From NCBI GenBank assembly GCA_000634215.1, contig JFLX01000001.1, positions 434,001 through 498,000 of the forward strand: a stretch of 64,000 nucleotides of DNA. The letters are read 5' to 3'. Source of the DNA: Prochlorococcus sp. scB243_495L20 (lineage in GTDB: Bacteria; Cyanobacteriota; Cyanobacteriia; PCC-6307; Cyanobiaceae). The translations under genes and the position numbers were made by a program. Positions 47,743 through 57,156 of this stretch are shown here, piece by piece. Numbering within the stretch: position 1 is the stretch's first letter; each line of letters starts with the position of its first letter. A model generated the notes under the pieces. The model saw nothing but the letters and a program-made list of their open reading frames with translations, did no database searches and was not told where the DNA came from.

Positions 47743-50151
47743 TTAACTTACATAACGAATTGGAGCTAATCTGGGATCTAGAATTTTACTTCCTTTATCA
47801 CCAAATTTCACTGCTAAAGATATTTTTTCCCCACTCCCGAAAATATGTATGATTTCACCTTTCCCAAACTTTGAGTGAATTAGCTTATCTCCAACTATCC
47901 AGCTTTTCCCTTTACTTGGACCTGAATATAATTTCCTTACTGCATTTATTGGTTTGTTAACAAATTCATTTGGGTTGTTTCGATCAACTCGAGTTAAACG
48001 ATCAAGATGCCAATCTCTTCTAATTGATGCACCACCAGTTTGTGGTAATTCGCCATCCATTAAATCTTCAGGTATTTCTGAAAGAAATATTGAAGGAATT
48101 GTTGCTTCACGCATTCCACCCCATAATCTTCTTTCTCTTGCATGACTTAAGAAAACTCTTTCTTTAGCTCTAGTAATACCTACATAGCATAATCTTCTTT
48201 CCTCTTCAAGAAGTGAGGGAGTATCTATTGATCTATGGCTAGGGAAGAGACCTTGTTCTAGCCCAGTGATAAAAACATTTTGAAATTCTAAACCTTTACT
48301 ATTATGCAGAGTCATAAGAGTTACAGAGTTGGGATTATTTTTCTTCGTATCATTATCAGTTGTTAATGCTGCTGTAGACAGAAATCCTTCTACATCTCCA
48401 CTTTCGGTTTCTTCTTCATATTGAGTAGCTGCATTAATTAGTTCTTGTAAGTTATTTCTTCTATCTTCAGATTCTTCAGTCCCACTAGAGAGCAAGTCAC
48501 TTAAATAACCACTTTTTTCTAAGATTAGTTGTAAAAGTTGAGCAGGTCCTGAATTTTCAAGATAACAAAGAAGATCATTCATAACTTCAGTAAATTTATT
48601 AATTCCTTTTGATGATCTGCCTATTGTTTCTTCAAGACTTTGCTTATCATTAAGAACCTCCCATAATGGGATGTTCAACCTATTAGATAGTTCAGTAAGT
48701 TTTTGAATAGTAGTCTTACCAATTCCTCTTCTTGGAACATTTATGATTCGTAAAAGACTAACGTTATCTGAAGAATTAACCAGAACTTTCAAATATGCTA
48801 TTGCATCTTTAATTTCTCTTCTATCATAAAAACGCAATCCTCCAAAAATTGTATAGGGAATGCGCCACCTTACAAGAGACTCTTCTAATACTCTTGATTG
48901 AGCTCTGGTTCGATATAAAATTGCAAAATTTTTCCAAATTGGGTTTTGATTATGGTTATTGAGTGATTTTATTTTATTGGTAATTGCTTCTGCCTCGGAA
49001 ATTTCATCATCACAGCTGAGTAATGTTAAAAGTTCTCCTTTTTCTTTAGTAGCCTTTAAAACTTTGTCAATTCTTTCAGAGTTGTTTTCAATTAGTGAGT
49101 TTGCAGCATCAAGGATATTAGAAGATGACCTATAATTTTCTTCTAATTTAATTAAAGATGATTTTGTATCGTCTTTGATTGAAGTTTTAAAATCTTCTTG
49201 AAAACCAATTAAAATTCTGAAGTCGGCTGCTCTGAAACTATAGATACTTTGATCAGCATCCCCAACTACAAAAATTGACCGATCTTCCCAATTGAAGAAT
49301 TTTTTTGGTTCAGTATTTCCAGCCGTAATTAATTTTATAAGTTCATATTGTGTTCTATTTGTATCTTGATATTCGTCAACTAAAATATGTTTAAATCTTT
49401 TGTGCCAGTAATCTCTGACCATATCATTTTGCCTCAATAAGAAAACAGGCAAAAGTAGAAGATCATCAAAATCTAAAGAATTATTTTTTGAGAGCGAAAC
49501 TCTATATCTCTTGTATGCTTCTGCAACTGTTTTATCAAAGTTATTATCTGCTATTTCTAAAAGATCGTTAGAAGTTAAGCATTGATTTTTAGCATTACTT
49601 ATTAATCTTTTAATCTTTTTGGGATCATATCTTTTTGGGTCAAGATTCATATCTTGACTGATAATTTCTTTTACTAATGTTTGAGAATCTGTTTCATCGT
49701 AAATTGAAAATTGCCGTGTCCATCTTAGGCCCTCTGGATCAGTATATTTTTCAATATCGTATCTCAGAAGTCTCGAAAATAAAGAATGGAAAGTACCGAT
49801 CCAAAGGTTCTGAAGCCTCTCTTGGTGAACGTTTGTTCTTAATTGATTTTGATCAATTTCTTTAAGAGTTTGCCAAGGCTGCCCAAATTGATTAAAAGCT
49901 AATTCTTGGGCTAGAAGAACCTCCAATCTTGCTTTCATCTCTTTAGCAGCTTTGTTAGTAAATGTGACTGCGAGAATGTTATGGGGATCTATAGAGTTAC
50001 CCTCAATAAGGTTTGCAATTCTGTGAGTCAGAGCCTTAGTTTTGCCGCTGCCTGCACCTGCTACAACTAGTAGTGGTCCATAAACATGTTTTACTGCTTG
50101 AAGTTGTTGATTGTTTAGGGACTTAAAAAGGTAATTGTTGGTTTCAGGCAC
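47743..50151 (-). CDS. pcrA: UvrD/PcrA-family DNA helicase
   Basis: An 802-residue superfamily 1A helicase. Motif I is VVAGAGSGKTKALTHRIA (about 26-43), motif II is LVDEYQDTN (about 252-260), and motif VI is LCYVGITRAKERVFLSH. It resembles PcrA/UvrD, with a role in repair and replication-fork rescue. The start is GTG (PETNNYLFKSLNNQQLQAV). It precedes the cca gene on the same strand, so cotranscription is likely. Confidence 0.94.
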   Translation of the reverse strand: MPETNNYLFKSLNNQQLQAVKHVYGPLLVVAGAGSGKTKALTHRIANLIEGNSIDPHNILAVTFTNKAAKEMKARLEVLLAQELAFNQFGQPWQTLKEIDQNQLRTNVHQERLQNLWIGTFHSLFSRLLRYDIEKYTDPEGLRWTRQFSIYDETDSQTLVKEIISQDMNLDPKRYDPKKIKRLISNAKNQCLTSNDLLEIADNNFDKTVAEAYKRYRVSLSKNNSLDFDDLLLLPVFLLRQNDMVRDYWHKRFKHILVDEYQDTNRTQYELIKLITAGNTEPKKFFNWEDRSIFVVGDADQSIYSFRAADFRILIGFQEDFKTSIKDDTKSSLIKLEENYRSSSNILDAANSLIENNSERIDKVLKATKEKGELLTLLSCDDEISEAEAITNKIKSLNNHNQNPIWKNFAILYRTRAQSRVLEESLVRWRIPYTIFGGLRFYDRREIKDAIAYLKVLVNSSDNVSLLRIINVPRRGIGKTTIQKLTELSNRLNIPLWEVLNDKQSLEETIGRSSKGINKFTEVMNDLLCYLENSGPAQLLQLILEKSGYLSDLLSSGTEESEDRRNNLQELINAATQYEEETESGDVEGFLSTAALTTDNDTKKNNPNSVTLMTLHNSKGLEFQNVFITGLEQGLFPSHRSIDTPSLLEEERRLCYVGITRAKERVFLSHARERRLWGGMREATIPSIFLSEIPEDLMDGELPQTGGASIRRDWHLDRLTRVDRNNPNEFVNKPINAVRKLYSGPSKGKSWIVGDKLIHSKFGKGEIIHIFGSGEKISLAVKFGDKGSKILDPRLAPIRYVS

Positions 50152-50173
50152 TTTTGGAAGGGTTTTTCAAAAA

Positions 50174-50380
50174 TCAGACTTTACTATTAGATTCAGATTC
50201 CGTATCTAGATCTTCTAACGCTTTTTTTAAATTTATAAGTTCATTATTGTTATTAATTATTTCTTCAAATTTATTTTGAGGCATCTTTAATTTAATACTT
50301 CTGTCTAGAATTTCTTTTTCCAATCTCTTTTTATATGAGGTAATGAGATTCTTAGATAATTTTAAATCTTGTTGATCCAA
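50174..50380 (-). CDS. small coiled-coil protein, function unknown
   Basis: A 68-residue charged protein, probably helical with heptad-like spacing of Leu and Ile (KLSKNLITSYKKRLEKEI). No domain is recognised. The only upstream start is TTG and there is a TAG stop just upstream, so this is the fullest frame. It lies 22 bases from the helicase gene on the same strand. It may be a conserved picocyanobacterial hypothetical. Confidence 0.55.
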   Translation of the reverse strand: MDQQDLKLSKNLITSYKKRLEKEILDRSIKLKMPQNKFEEIINNNNELINLKKALEDLDTESESNSKV

Positions 50381-50559
50381 AAATTTATTAAAAAAGTAGT
50401 TCTATATTAGCGGAAAAAAAATTTTTTATTTGAATTATTTCAACTATCACTTTGGAATAAAGTTATTAATTAAGAAGCGTTGCGTTAAGTTTGAAATTGG
50501 ATTGTTTTTACTAGCTTTGTATTAGTCTTAAGACCGATCTTTAAATTTTTACTTCAGGA

Positions 50560-51072
50560 ATGTCAGTTTCAAAGAAAAATCAATTATTGTCCGCTGATAA
50601 GAAATTAAATGATTTAAGCAATATAAAAGAATTTATTAATAGTGCAAACTCAAGATTAGATGCAATAATTTCTATAACAAGTAATTCACATGCAATTGCC
50701 GCAGACGCTGTAACAGCAATGATTTGTGAAAATCAAGATTCAGTTAATTCAAAAATATCTTTAAATACAACCAACAAGATGTCCGTTTGTTTGAGAGATG
50801 GAGAAATAATCCTAAGGATTGTTGCTTATCTTTTAATTTCTAATGACGAATCAGTTTTAGAAAAAAGTTGTTTAAAGGATCTTAAAAATACTTATCTTGC
50901 TCTTGGGGTACCTTTAAAAAATGCAAGAAGGGTTGTTGAGTTAATGCGAGATGCAACAGTCTCTGATTTAAATTCAACAGTTAATAATATGCAAGGAAAT
51001 AAAAGCTTTCTTCCTAAATTAGTATCTGAAACTAAGTTTCAATTTGAAAGGATAATTAATCTTTTAAACTAG
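50560..51072 (+). CDS. cpeB: phycoerythrin beta subunit, degenerate (CpeB/PpeB)
   Basis: A 170-residue, shortened CpeB (the usual length is about 184). The MICENQDS and [20 protein letters not shown] motifs identify it. The Cys82-equivalent is Cys77 (CLRDGE). The Cys50-equivalent is Ala45 and the Cys165 region is gone, while Cys56 (MICEN) remains as an unpaired equivalent of Cys61. So a single bilin at Cys77 is expected. This is the known relic phycoerythrin of high-light Prochlorococcus; its role may be as a light sensor. It converges on cpeS with a 17-bp overlap. Confidence 0.94.
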   Translation: MSVSKKNQLLSADKKLNDLSNIKEFINSANSRLDAIISITSNSHAIAADAVTAMICENQDSVNSKISLNTTNKMSVCLRDGEIILRIVAYLLISNDESVLEKSCLKDLKNTYLALGVPLKNARRVVELMRDATVSDLNSTVNNMQGNKSFLPKLVSETKFQFERIINLLN

Positions 51073-51607
51073 CTAAATTCCTTATCTCTGAAGTATGTGA
51101 CGTCTGTATTACTGAGTTATTTTCTAGATTTCTAATAGTAGAAAATCTGGATCTTATGTGAGTGGATAAAAAGGAAATTCTTTCATCCACAACTTTTGAT
51201 TTGTAAATAGTTTTAATGTTTAAATTATTTTGTTCATCAAAAAAATAATTGGATGATGAAATAAAGGATTCTGTATAACCTTTATTTCTTAAAACAATTC
51301 CTGAATTCTCATCCTTTGGTAAAAATATCAAAATAGTTTCATCTCCCTCACTCATATTATCTTCTTCCCAATCACTAAAAGCTTGCCATTTTATAGAAAT
51401 GGCTATGTTCTCTAGGTTTAAAATTAATTTGTAATTTTTAAAAATTTCAATAACTTTTTTATTTTTTGAGTTGATACTTTTAATATATATTTTACTAGTT
51501 GAGTTTTCAAATTCCTGAAAAGCTAAAGTATGAGTACTTCTTATGGATTTCCACTCTCCTATACTTTTATCAATGAATTGATTAATTGTTGTTAGATTCT
51601 TCGTCAA
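51056..51607 (-). CDS. cpeS: phycoerythrobilin lyase CpeS (Cys82-beta type)
   Basis: A 183-residue protein of the CpcS/CpeS lyase family. The N-terminal motif [20 protein letters not shown] (about 11-30) and the W and E patterns (SDWEEDN) fit. CpeS attaches phycoerythrobilin to Cys82 of CpeB, the only bilin cysteine that the neighbour keeps. The start is TTG, inside the 3' end of the upstream 59-codon gene, so it is likely coupled translationally. Convergent overlap with cpeB could permit antisense effects. Confidence 0.88.
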   Translation of the reverse strand: MTKNLTTINQFIDKSIGEWKSIRSTHTLAFQEFENSTSKIYIKSINSKNKKVIEIFKNYKLILNLENIAISIKWQAFSDWEEDNMSEGDETILIFLPKDENSGIVLRNKGYTESFISSSNYFFDEQNNLNIKTIYKSKVVDERISFLSTHIRSRFSTIRNLENNSVIQTSHTSEIRNLASLKD

Positions 51608-51761
51608 GTTTATCTTCTACGGAATGATTTTCTGCTTTTTGAATCATTCTTACCATTGAATCCACCATTAATCTCTTGGCAGAAGTTACTTTTAATCCAG
51701 AAGGAGTGGTTGATATTTGTTCTCCAGGGCGATCATGTGAAGTTGGTCTAAATGGAGTCAT
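51582..51761 (-). CDS. small protein upstream of cpeS, function unknown
   Basis: A 59-codon ORF with ATG start, TAA stop and no known domain. The sequence is basic and polar ([21 protein letters not shown] then a helical [16 protein letters not shown]) with no membrane segment. It overlaps the first 26 bases of cpeS in a different frame, the geometry of a coupled pair. Position next to cpeS suggests a conserved member of the phycoerythrin locus, but that is inference. Confidence 0.6.
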   Translation of the reverse strand: MTPFRPTSHDRPGEQISTTPSGLKVTSAKRLMVDSMVRMIQKAENHSVEDKLDEESNNN

Positions 51762-51878
51762 TTATTGTCTTTAAAAAATTAATCGATATCTATTCTCGCA
51801 TGAATTCATATTTATAAAGTTGTTGTTTGCAAAAATGTCATATCTCTCTTCTTTGATTACTGAATTTTTAACTGTTCT

Positions 51879-52514
51879 TTATTTAGGCATTTTATTTTTT
51901 GCTAATCCTGAAATAGTAGCTAATGCAAACATTCCTAAAAGAGCTACTCCTAGAAATAATCCTGCTCCTTGACTAACACCAGCTCCTACAGCTACTAGTA
52001 TGGAATCACTAATTAGAAGACTTATTAATAATGCTGGAGTGAATATTTTCCAGCGTGTTCCTCCAATACCAATTGCGTAGCTTAGAAAATCAAAAAGACC
52101 AGTCATTAGTAGACCTGTCATGAGAAAAAAATTTTCTTCTAGTTGGTTTTGATTAAAACTTTCAATTTTTTTCATCGCTTTTGGACCTACTAAATTCCTT
52201 ACAGGGACTCGACCATAATTTCTAGCAATAAAGAAGGCCGCTTGGCAAAAAACGATATCAGAAAAAATTATTGTCATATAACCTTTTTGAAATCCCAATA
52301 ATGAACCTGCTAGCAGAGAGTAAGCCGAACTTGGAAGAGCTGGTAAAATAATACTTACTCCTCTTAGTATGAAAATTCCAAAGGGTGCCCAAATACCCAT
52401 ACTTTCTATTTTGTTCCTAAGGGGTTCAATTCCATAATTTTGGATTAAATAAATAAGTACAACAAATATTGCGATAAAAAAAACTACCGAGAGAAATTTC
52501 TGTATTTTATTCAT
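51879..52514 (-). CDS. TVP38/TMEM64 (DedA-superfamily) membrane protein
   Basis: A 211-residue protein with about six membrane helices. The SNARE-associated domain is seen in LPSSAYSLLAGSLLGFQKGYM and the FARNYG-like FFIARNYGRVPV. Members are thought to be membrane-lipid or small-solute transporters. The start is the ATG at 52514; a TTG nine bases upstream is less likely. It lies about 120 bases upstream of the 59-codon gene on the same strand. Confidence 0.84.
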   Translation of the reverse strand: MNKIQKFLSVVFFIAIFVVLIYLIQNYGIEPLRNKIESMGIWAPFGIFILRGVSIILPALPSSAYSLLAGSLLGFQKGYMTIIFSDIVFCQAAFFIARNYGRVPVRNLVGPKAMKKIESFNQNQLEENFFLMTGLLMTGLFDFLSYAIGIGGTRWKIFTPALLISLLISDSILVAVGAGVSQGAGLFLGVALLGMFALATISGLAKNKMPK

Positions 52515-52659
52515 TATTTTCAATTAAATTTATTGGAAGTAAATTTTCAATTTAATATTTGATTGTATCTATAATAGAAATACTAATCAATAAAAATTTT
52601 TATAAATTTTAATCTTATATTTACCCCCGATAAAAGATTTTTGTATTTCAGAAGTATTC

Positions 52660-53079
52660 ATGTTTAATTCTAGGAATAAAGTTAATTCTATGTTTATTAG
52701 AAATAGCATTGGATTGGTCTTTTCGCTCATTGTTTCCTTGATTATCTCAATAAAACAATCAAATGCTTTGCCTCATGAGTGGATTGGAGTCCCTAAAAGT
52801 GAATATGGAGAGCAGTTATGGGATAAACAAAGTATTAAAAGAAATGAGGATGGTTCTGTGAGAGTATTGAGTAAATTTATTCCCAAAACAAAAAGTGAAA
52901 TTACTAAGGATATTCTCTATACAATGGATATAAATTGTTTTGAAAAATCATTTAGAGATGTTGATGTCTCTATAGATGAAGTAAATAGTAATTTCGATGA
53001 TTTAGCTGATTGGCAAGATCCAAATGGAGATAAACTGATTTTGAGTGTTATTGGTCAAGTCTGCAGGCTAGAAAACTAA
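52660..53079 (+). CDS. secreted hypothetical protein
   Basis: A 139-residue protein (or 129 from the ATG at 52690). A signal-like helix (IGLVFSLIVSLIISI, ending near SNALPHEW) precedes a soluble domain of about 100 residues. Two cysteines (INCFEKSF near 107, QVCRLEN at the C-terminus) could form a disulfide outside the cytosol. It loosely resembles surface-adhesin-E/CNP1-like domains, which I cannot check. It is followed by a bidirectional terminator. Confidence 0.7.
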   Translation: MFNSRNKVNSMFIRNSIGLVFSLIVSLIISIKQSNALPHEWIGVPKSEYGEQLWDKQSIKRNEDGSVRVLSKFIPKTKSEITKDILYTMDINCFEKSFRDVDVSIDEVNSNFDDLADWQDPNGDKLILSVIGQVCRLEN

Positions 53080-53143
53080 GAAATTTTTAATTATAAAAAT
53101 TAAATTATGAAAAATTCATGAACCCATTATTGCTTGAAAGTAT

Positions 53144-53168
53144 AAAACCCTGTCATTGACAGGGTTTT
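53144..53168. terminator. bidirectional terminator between orf139 and tRNA-Phe
   Basis: AAAACCCTGTC-ATT-GACAGGGTTTT is an 11-bp perfect stem with a three-base loop. It is flanked by A and T tracts, so it can terminate the plus-strand hypothetical gene and the minus-strand tRNA-Phe. Confidence 0.88.
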
Positions 53169-53173
53169 AAAGG

Positions 53174-53246
53174 TGCCAGGACCCAGATTTGAACTGGGGA
53201 CACGGCGATTTTCAGTCGCCTGCTCTACCAACTGAGCTATCCCGGC
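53174..53246 (-). tRNA. tRNA-Phe (GAA)
   Basis: A 73-nt cloverleaf on the minus strand: acceptor GCCGGGA / TCCTGGC (one G-U pair), D arm GCTCAGTTGGTAGAGC, anticodon stem GGCGA/TCGCC with loop CTGAAAA. The anticodon is GAA. The T arm is CCCAGTTCAAATCTGGG. The discriminator is A and CCA is not encoded. Confidence 0.96.
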
Positions 53247-53335
53247 TCTAACCTATATACTTTAAATTAAGATGTGTAGTTTGTGAAACCCTTTTCATTA
53301 AAAATTTTATATCTTTATCAAATATCCAAAAATTA

Positions 53336-54565
53336 TTACCTTGAATTAAGTGCTAATAATGCAGTGCCGAAAGAAGTAGTTTTTTTACATGAAACTATTG
53401 GTATATTGATAATTTTTTCTCTTATTTTCCTCCATTGCGGGTTTTTTGAACCTCCACCAATAGTGATAATTTTTTGGGGAAGTGAACCTGTTAGTTCGCC
53501 TAGCTTTTTCCATCCTTTCAATTCTATCTTAGCTAGACCCTCGAATAATGCATGTAAATAAAGTGAGTCGCTTACTGGCCTTGGACCAAGTATCGACTTT
53601 AAATAAGGATCATTAACAGGAAATCTCTCTCCTTTACTATTAAGAGGCAAAAGATTTAAAGATGTGTTTTGCGATGGATTTATTTGTCGACTGAGCTCTT
53701 TTATTTCTAAATCAGAGAAGAACTTAGACAAGATACCACAACCTGCGTTTGATGCTCCTCCACATATCCAATCTCCGTTTACTCTATGGGTTGTAATTCC
53801 TTGTTTTTTTATTGGGTTATCAATAACTTTTTTAACTACAATAGTTGTTCCTAAAACTGTGAGACCATCTTCTTTACCTAAACCTGCAGCTATTACACTT
53901 GCATTTGAGTCAGTGGTACCTGATGTTAATATTAATTTCTTATTCAAACCAAATCTCTCTGCTAAATCAAAATTTACTTTTCCAATTATTGTCCCACTTT
54001 TTATTATTTGAGGTAGGCATTTTTGCCATGAAGTATTGAGATAGCTTTTTGGCCATGATTCTTTTTTTAGATCCCAACCAAGTTTTAGATTATTACCTTC
54101 TTCTCCATGAGTCCAATCTTTTAAAAACCAACCAGTAATCCAATCAGATTGATGTCGCAAAAGTATATTTGTCCCATATTTATTTATAAGTTTTAATGCT
54201 TTAGCAAGACTACTGTATGGAGTTCGCAGATAATCTTCTTCAGAAGTTAGTGATTCAAGAAGGATCTTATTTCCATTACATGCTTGGTCATAAGATATTG
54301 CTTCTCCTATCGGCTCTCCTTGCAAATTTGATGCTGTTAAAGTCCCTGAGGTGCCTGAGATAGCCAATTTATTAAGGTTAATTTTCACTTCAATAGGTAA
54401 ATGAACTAAGAGATTTTCACAAGAATTGATCCAAGAATTTGGATTTTGAAAGCTGTATGAATAAGGGACTGAATTTGAATATACTAATTTCTTATGAAGA
54501 TTAATTATTGATATTCTTGCACCACTAGTTCCAAAATCTAACCCTCCATAAAAATTATCAGGCAT
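53336..54565 (-). CDS. FGGY-family sugar kinase
   Basis: A 409-residue kinase from the ATG at 54565 (MPDNFYGGLDFGTSGARISI). The N-terminal phosphate loop is GLDFGTSGARI, with TSGTTDSNASVIAAGLG in the middle and ITIGGGSKNPQW near the C-terminus. It is close to the cyanobacterial D-ribulose kinase group, including the characterised Synechococcus enzyme; substrate is inferred. It starts 11 bases from the metK stop on the same strand, so the two may be cotranscribed. Confidence 0.85.
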   Translation of the reverse strand: MPDNFYGGLDFGTSGARISIINLHKKLVYSNSVPYSYSFQNPNSWINSCENLLVHLPIEVKINLNKLAISGTSGTLTASNLQGEPIGEAISYDQACNGNKILLESLTSEEDYLRTPYSSLAKALKLINKYGTNILLRHQSDWITGWFLKDWTHGEEGNNLKLGWDLKKESWPKSYLNTSWQKCLPQIIKSGTIIGKVNFDLAERFGLNKKLILTSGTTDSNASVIAAGLGKEDGLTVLGTTIVVKKVIDNPIKKQGITTHRVNGDWICGGASNAGCGILSKFFSDLEIKELSRQINPSQNTSLNLLPLNSKGERFPVNDPYLKSILGPRPVSDSLYLHALFEGLAKIELKGWKKLGELTGSLPQKIITIGGGSKNPQWRKIREKIINIPIVSCKKTTSFGTALLALNSR

Positions 54566-54576
54566 AGAAAAATATG

Positions 54577-55818
54577 TTAAAAAAAGATTTTGGAAGCCTC
54601 GGTTAATTGGGCTGCTTTTTCTTCTACATTTTCCCAAGGCAGCTCAAGATCTCTTCTCCCAAAATGTCCATAGGACGCAGTCTTTCTAAAAAATTTACCT
54701 CCCATTTTTTTGGGAAGATTTCTTAAGTCAAATTCTTTTATTATTGCTGCGGGTCTTAAATCAAAGTGCTCTTTAATTAGCTCAGTCAAATTAGCTTGTG
54801 AAATAACACCTGTATCAAAAGTTTCCACGAGAATGGAAATTGGTTTTGCCACTCCAATTGCATAACTTAATTGAACTTCTGCTTTTTTTGCCAATTTCGC
54901 CTTAACTATGCTTTTAGCTACATAACGTGCTGCATAAGCGGCTGATCTATCTACTTTTGTGGGGTCTTTACCAGAAAATGCTCCTCCTCCGTGTCTTGCA
55001 TATCCACCATAAGTATCTACAATAATTTTTCTGCCAGTCAGCCCCGCATCTCCTTGAGGACCCCCTACGACAAATTTTCCCGTTGGGTTTACAAGAAATC
55101 TTGTCTTGCTACTGTTTGGCTTGATTTCTAAATCTTCAGTAGCAGGAATTACAACATGCGTCCATAAATCTTCTTTTATTCTTTGACGAATTTCTTCTTC
55201 ATTTGTTATTCCATCAATCTCAGGAGTATGTTGAGTTGAAATTAAAATCGTGTTTATAGAAACTGGCAACCCTTTTTCGTAATCAATGCTTACTTGAGTT
55301 TTGCCATCAGGTAGTAGATAATTAAGAACTTTTTCATGCCTTACTTTGGCAAGTTGAATGGCTAATCTATGTGCCAAGCTAATCGGTAAGGGCATTAATT
55401 CAGGCGTCTCATCACATGCATAGCCAAACATTATGCCTTGGTCACCAGCTCCAGTATTATCTTCCAAATCATCGTTTACATCATCTGCTTCGTTTACTCC
55501 TTGAGAAATATCCGTTGATTGCTCGTCAAGTGCTACTAAAACAGCACAACTATTCGCGTCAAACCCGCCTGCTCTATAGCCTTCATATCCAATTTCTTTA
55601 ATTACATTTCTAACAAGTTTTATATAATCAATTTTTGCTTTTGAAGTTATTTCTCCAGTAAGTAAACAAAGACCGGTGTTGACGACAGTTTCGCATGCAA
55701 CTCTGCTTTCTGGATCTTCTGTCAATAGAGCATCTAGAACAGCATCACTAATTTGATCACATATTTTGTCGGGATGACCTTCAGTAACGGATTCCGAAGT
55801 GAAAATGAAATCACTCAT
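54577..55818 (-). CDS. metK: S-adenosylmethionine synthase
   Basis: MetK makes SAM from methionine and ATP. The [21 protein letters not shown] motif opens the protein (about 8-28), with [15 protein letters not shown] near 122-136 and [22 protein letters not shown] near 276-297. Length 413 is normal. It is followed by the FGGY kinase. No SAM riboswitch is evident in the spacer 55819-55955. Confidence 0.98.
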   Translation of the reverse strand: MSDFIFTSESVTEGHPDKICDQISDAVLDALLTEDPESRVACETVVNTGLCLLTGEITSKAKIDYIKLVRNVIKEIGYEGYRAGGFDANSCAVLVALDEQSTDISQGVNEADDVNDDLEDNTGAGDQGIMFGYACDETPELMPLPISLAHRLAIQLAKVRHEKVLNYLLPDGKTQVSIDYEKGLPVSINTILISTQHTPEIDGITNEEEIRQRIKEDLWTHVVIPATEDLEIKPNSSKTRFLVNPTGKFVVGGPQGDAGLTGRKIIVDTYGGYARHGGGAFSGKDPTKVDRSAAYAARYVAKSIVKAKLAKKAEVQLSYAIGVAKPISILVETFDTGVISQANLTELIKEHFDLRPAAIIKEFDLRNLPKKMGGKFFRKTASYGHFGRRDLELPWENVEEKAAQLTEASKIFF

Positions 55819-55955
55819 TTAAAAATGATTTTGAAATTAGATTTTATCCTAAATTAGATTATGGAAACAAATCAATTATTGTAAATTAAGTAATACTTGT
55901 TCAAGAATAATGAGGCTTAAATTATGATGTTCTTGCACAAAATAAATCAGTGATT

Positions 55956-57047
55956 TTATACTGTTTCCGCTGACGCTGTGGCGATTTCTTCATTATCGTC
56001 AGTTTGTTCAAATAACATTTGTTTGTATTTCGCAGCCATTTCTTCAGCCTTACTAAAAACTTTTTGAGGATCCGTTAACATATCCCCTGGTTCAGGTTCA
56101 AGTGCTTTAGTAGATAATGAAATTCGTCCTCTTTCTGAATCAAGGTCAATTATCATAACTTTCATTTGGTCACTCACATTCAAAACATTATGAGGAGTTT
56201 CAATATGTTCATGACTAATTTCAGAAATGTGCAATAGACCACTAACTCCACCAATATCAATAAAGGCTCCATAAGGTTTGATACCTTTTACAGAACCAAC
56301 AACAACTTCGCCTACCTCAAGTCGGTTCATTTTTTTCTCAACTAAGGCTCTTCTATGACTTAGTACTAATCTATTTCTCTCTTCATCAACTTCAAGAAAT
56401 TTTAAAGGTAAATATTCACCTTCTAGGTCATCTTTAATTTTTCGAGCACTTATATGAGAGCCCGGGATAAAACCTCTCAATCCTTCTACCCTAACAAGGG
56501 CTCCGCCTCTGTTTGTTGCAAAAACTTCAGAATATATAGTTGCATCTTCTTTTTGGAGTTGTCTAACCCTTTCCCATGCTCTCTGATACTCAATCCTTCT
56601 AATAGAGAGGGCTAGTTGGCCGTCTTCATTTTCCTCACTCATTATGAAAAATTCTCTACTTTCTGAAGGTTGTAAAACATCATTAAGTCCTTCAACTCTA
56701 TTTATTGAAACCTCCTGAACAGGCATAAAAGCAGCTGTTTTTGCCCCTATATCTATCATGGCTCCTTTAGGCTCTAGAGCAAAAACGGTACCTTTAACTA
56801 GATCGCCAGGCTTAAAGTTATAGTCATACTTACCTAAAAGTGACGCAAATTCTTCTTGTGTGAATCCGGCATTGTCAAAATCCGTATTTGTTCTGCTAGA
56901 GGAAGAATCTGCTAAAGGGATATCGTTCTTTTCGAATGATAAATCTTCCTCATTTTGGGATGCTGAATCATTGTCTAACTCAGGTGAATTTTTAATTTCT
57001 TGATCTTTAGAAAGTTCTTTAATGGTTTGAGAAGAATTTTCGTTCAT
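55956..57047 (-). CDS. rpsA: 30S ribosomal protein S1
   Basis: A 363-residue S1 with three S1/OB repeats (about 95-165, 180-250, 268-340), shorter than the six-repeat E. coli protein, as is usual in cyanobacteria. The motifs are GDLVKGTVFALEPKGAMIDIG and GEVVVGSVKGIKPYGAFIDIG. The N-terminus is acidic and Ser-rich. A hairpin lies in the leader just upstream of the ATG. Confidence 0.96.
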   Translation of the reverse strand: MNENSSQTIKELSKDQEIKNSPELDNDSASQNEEDLSFEKNDIPLADSSSSRTNTDFDNAGFTQEEFASLLGKYDYNFKPGDLVKGTVFALEPKGAMIDIGAKTAAFMPVQEVSINRVEGLNDVLQPSESREFFIMSEENEDGQLALSIRRIEYQRAWERVRQLQKEDATIYSEVFATNRGGALVRVEGLRGFIPGSHISARKIKDDLEGEYLPLKFLEVDEERNRLVLSHRRALVEKKMNRLEVGEVVVGSVKGIKPYGAFIDIGGVSGLLHISEISHEHIETPHNVLNVSDQMKVMIIDLDSERGRISLSTKALEPEPGDMLTDPQKVFSKAEEMAAKYKQMLFEQTDDNEEIATASAETV

Positions 57048-57061
57048 TTTTTGTATCGCAG

Positions 57062-57076
57062 ACTACCTGAGGTAGT
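57062..57076 (-). promoter_or_regulatory. hairpin in rpsA leader
   Basis: A perfect 6-bp stem (ACTACC/GGTAGT) with a three-base loop lies 15-29 bases ahead of the rpsA ATG. S1 in E. coli represses its own translation, so a leader hairpin here could do likewise. This is inference from position. Confidence 0.4.
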
Positions 57077-57156
57077 TAGAAAGGAGTGCTACTAGCCTGC
57101 AAACCAATAGCAAAGAGCATTTGTGATATTTATTCTACACTTTAAGATGCTGTATT

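Noticed and set aside
51836..51960. Plus-strand start near 51836 (reading MSYLSS)
   Set aside because: It runs into the antisense of the TVP38 gene and has no independent support.
55819..55955. SAM or SAH riboswitch ahead of metK
   Set aside because: The 137-base spacer shows no recognisable conserved core or strong hairpins.
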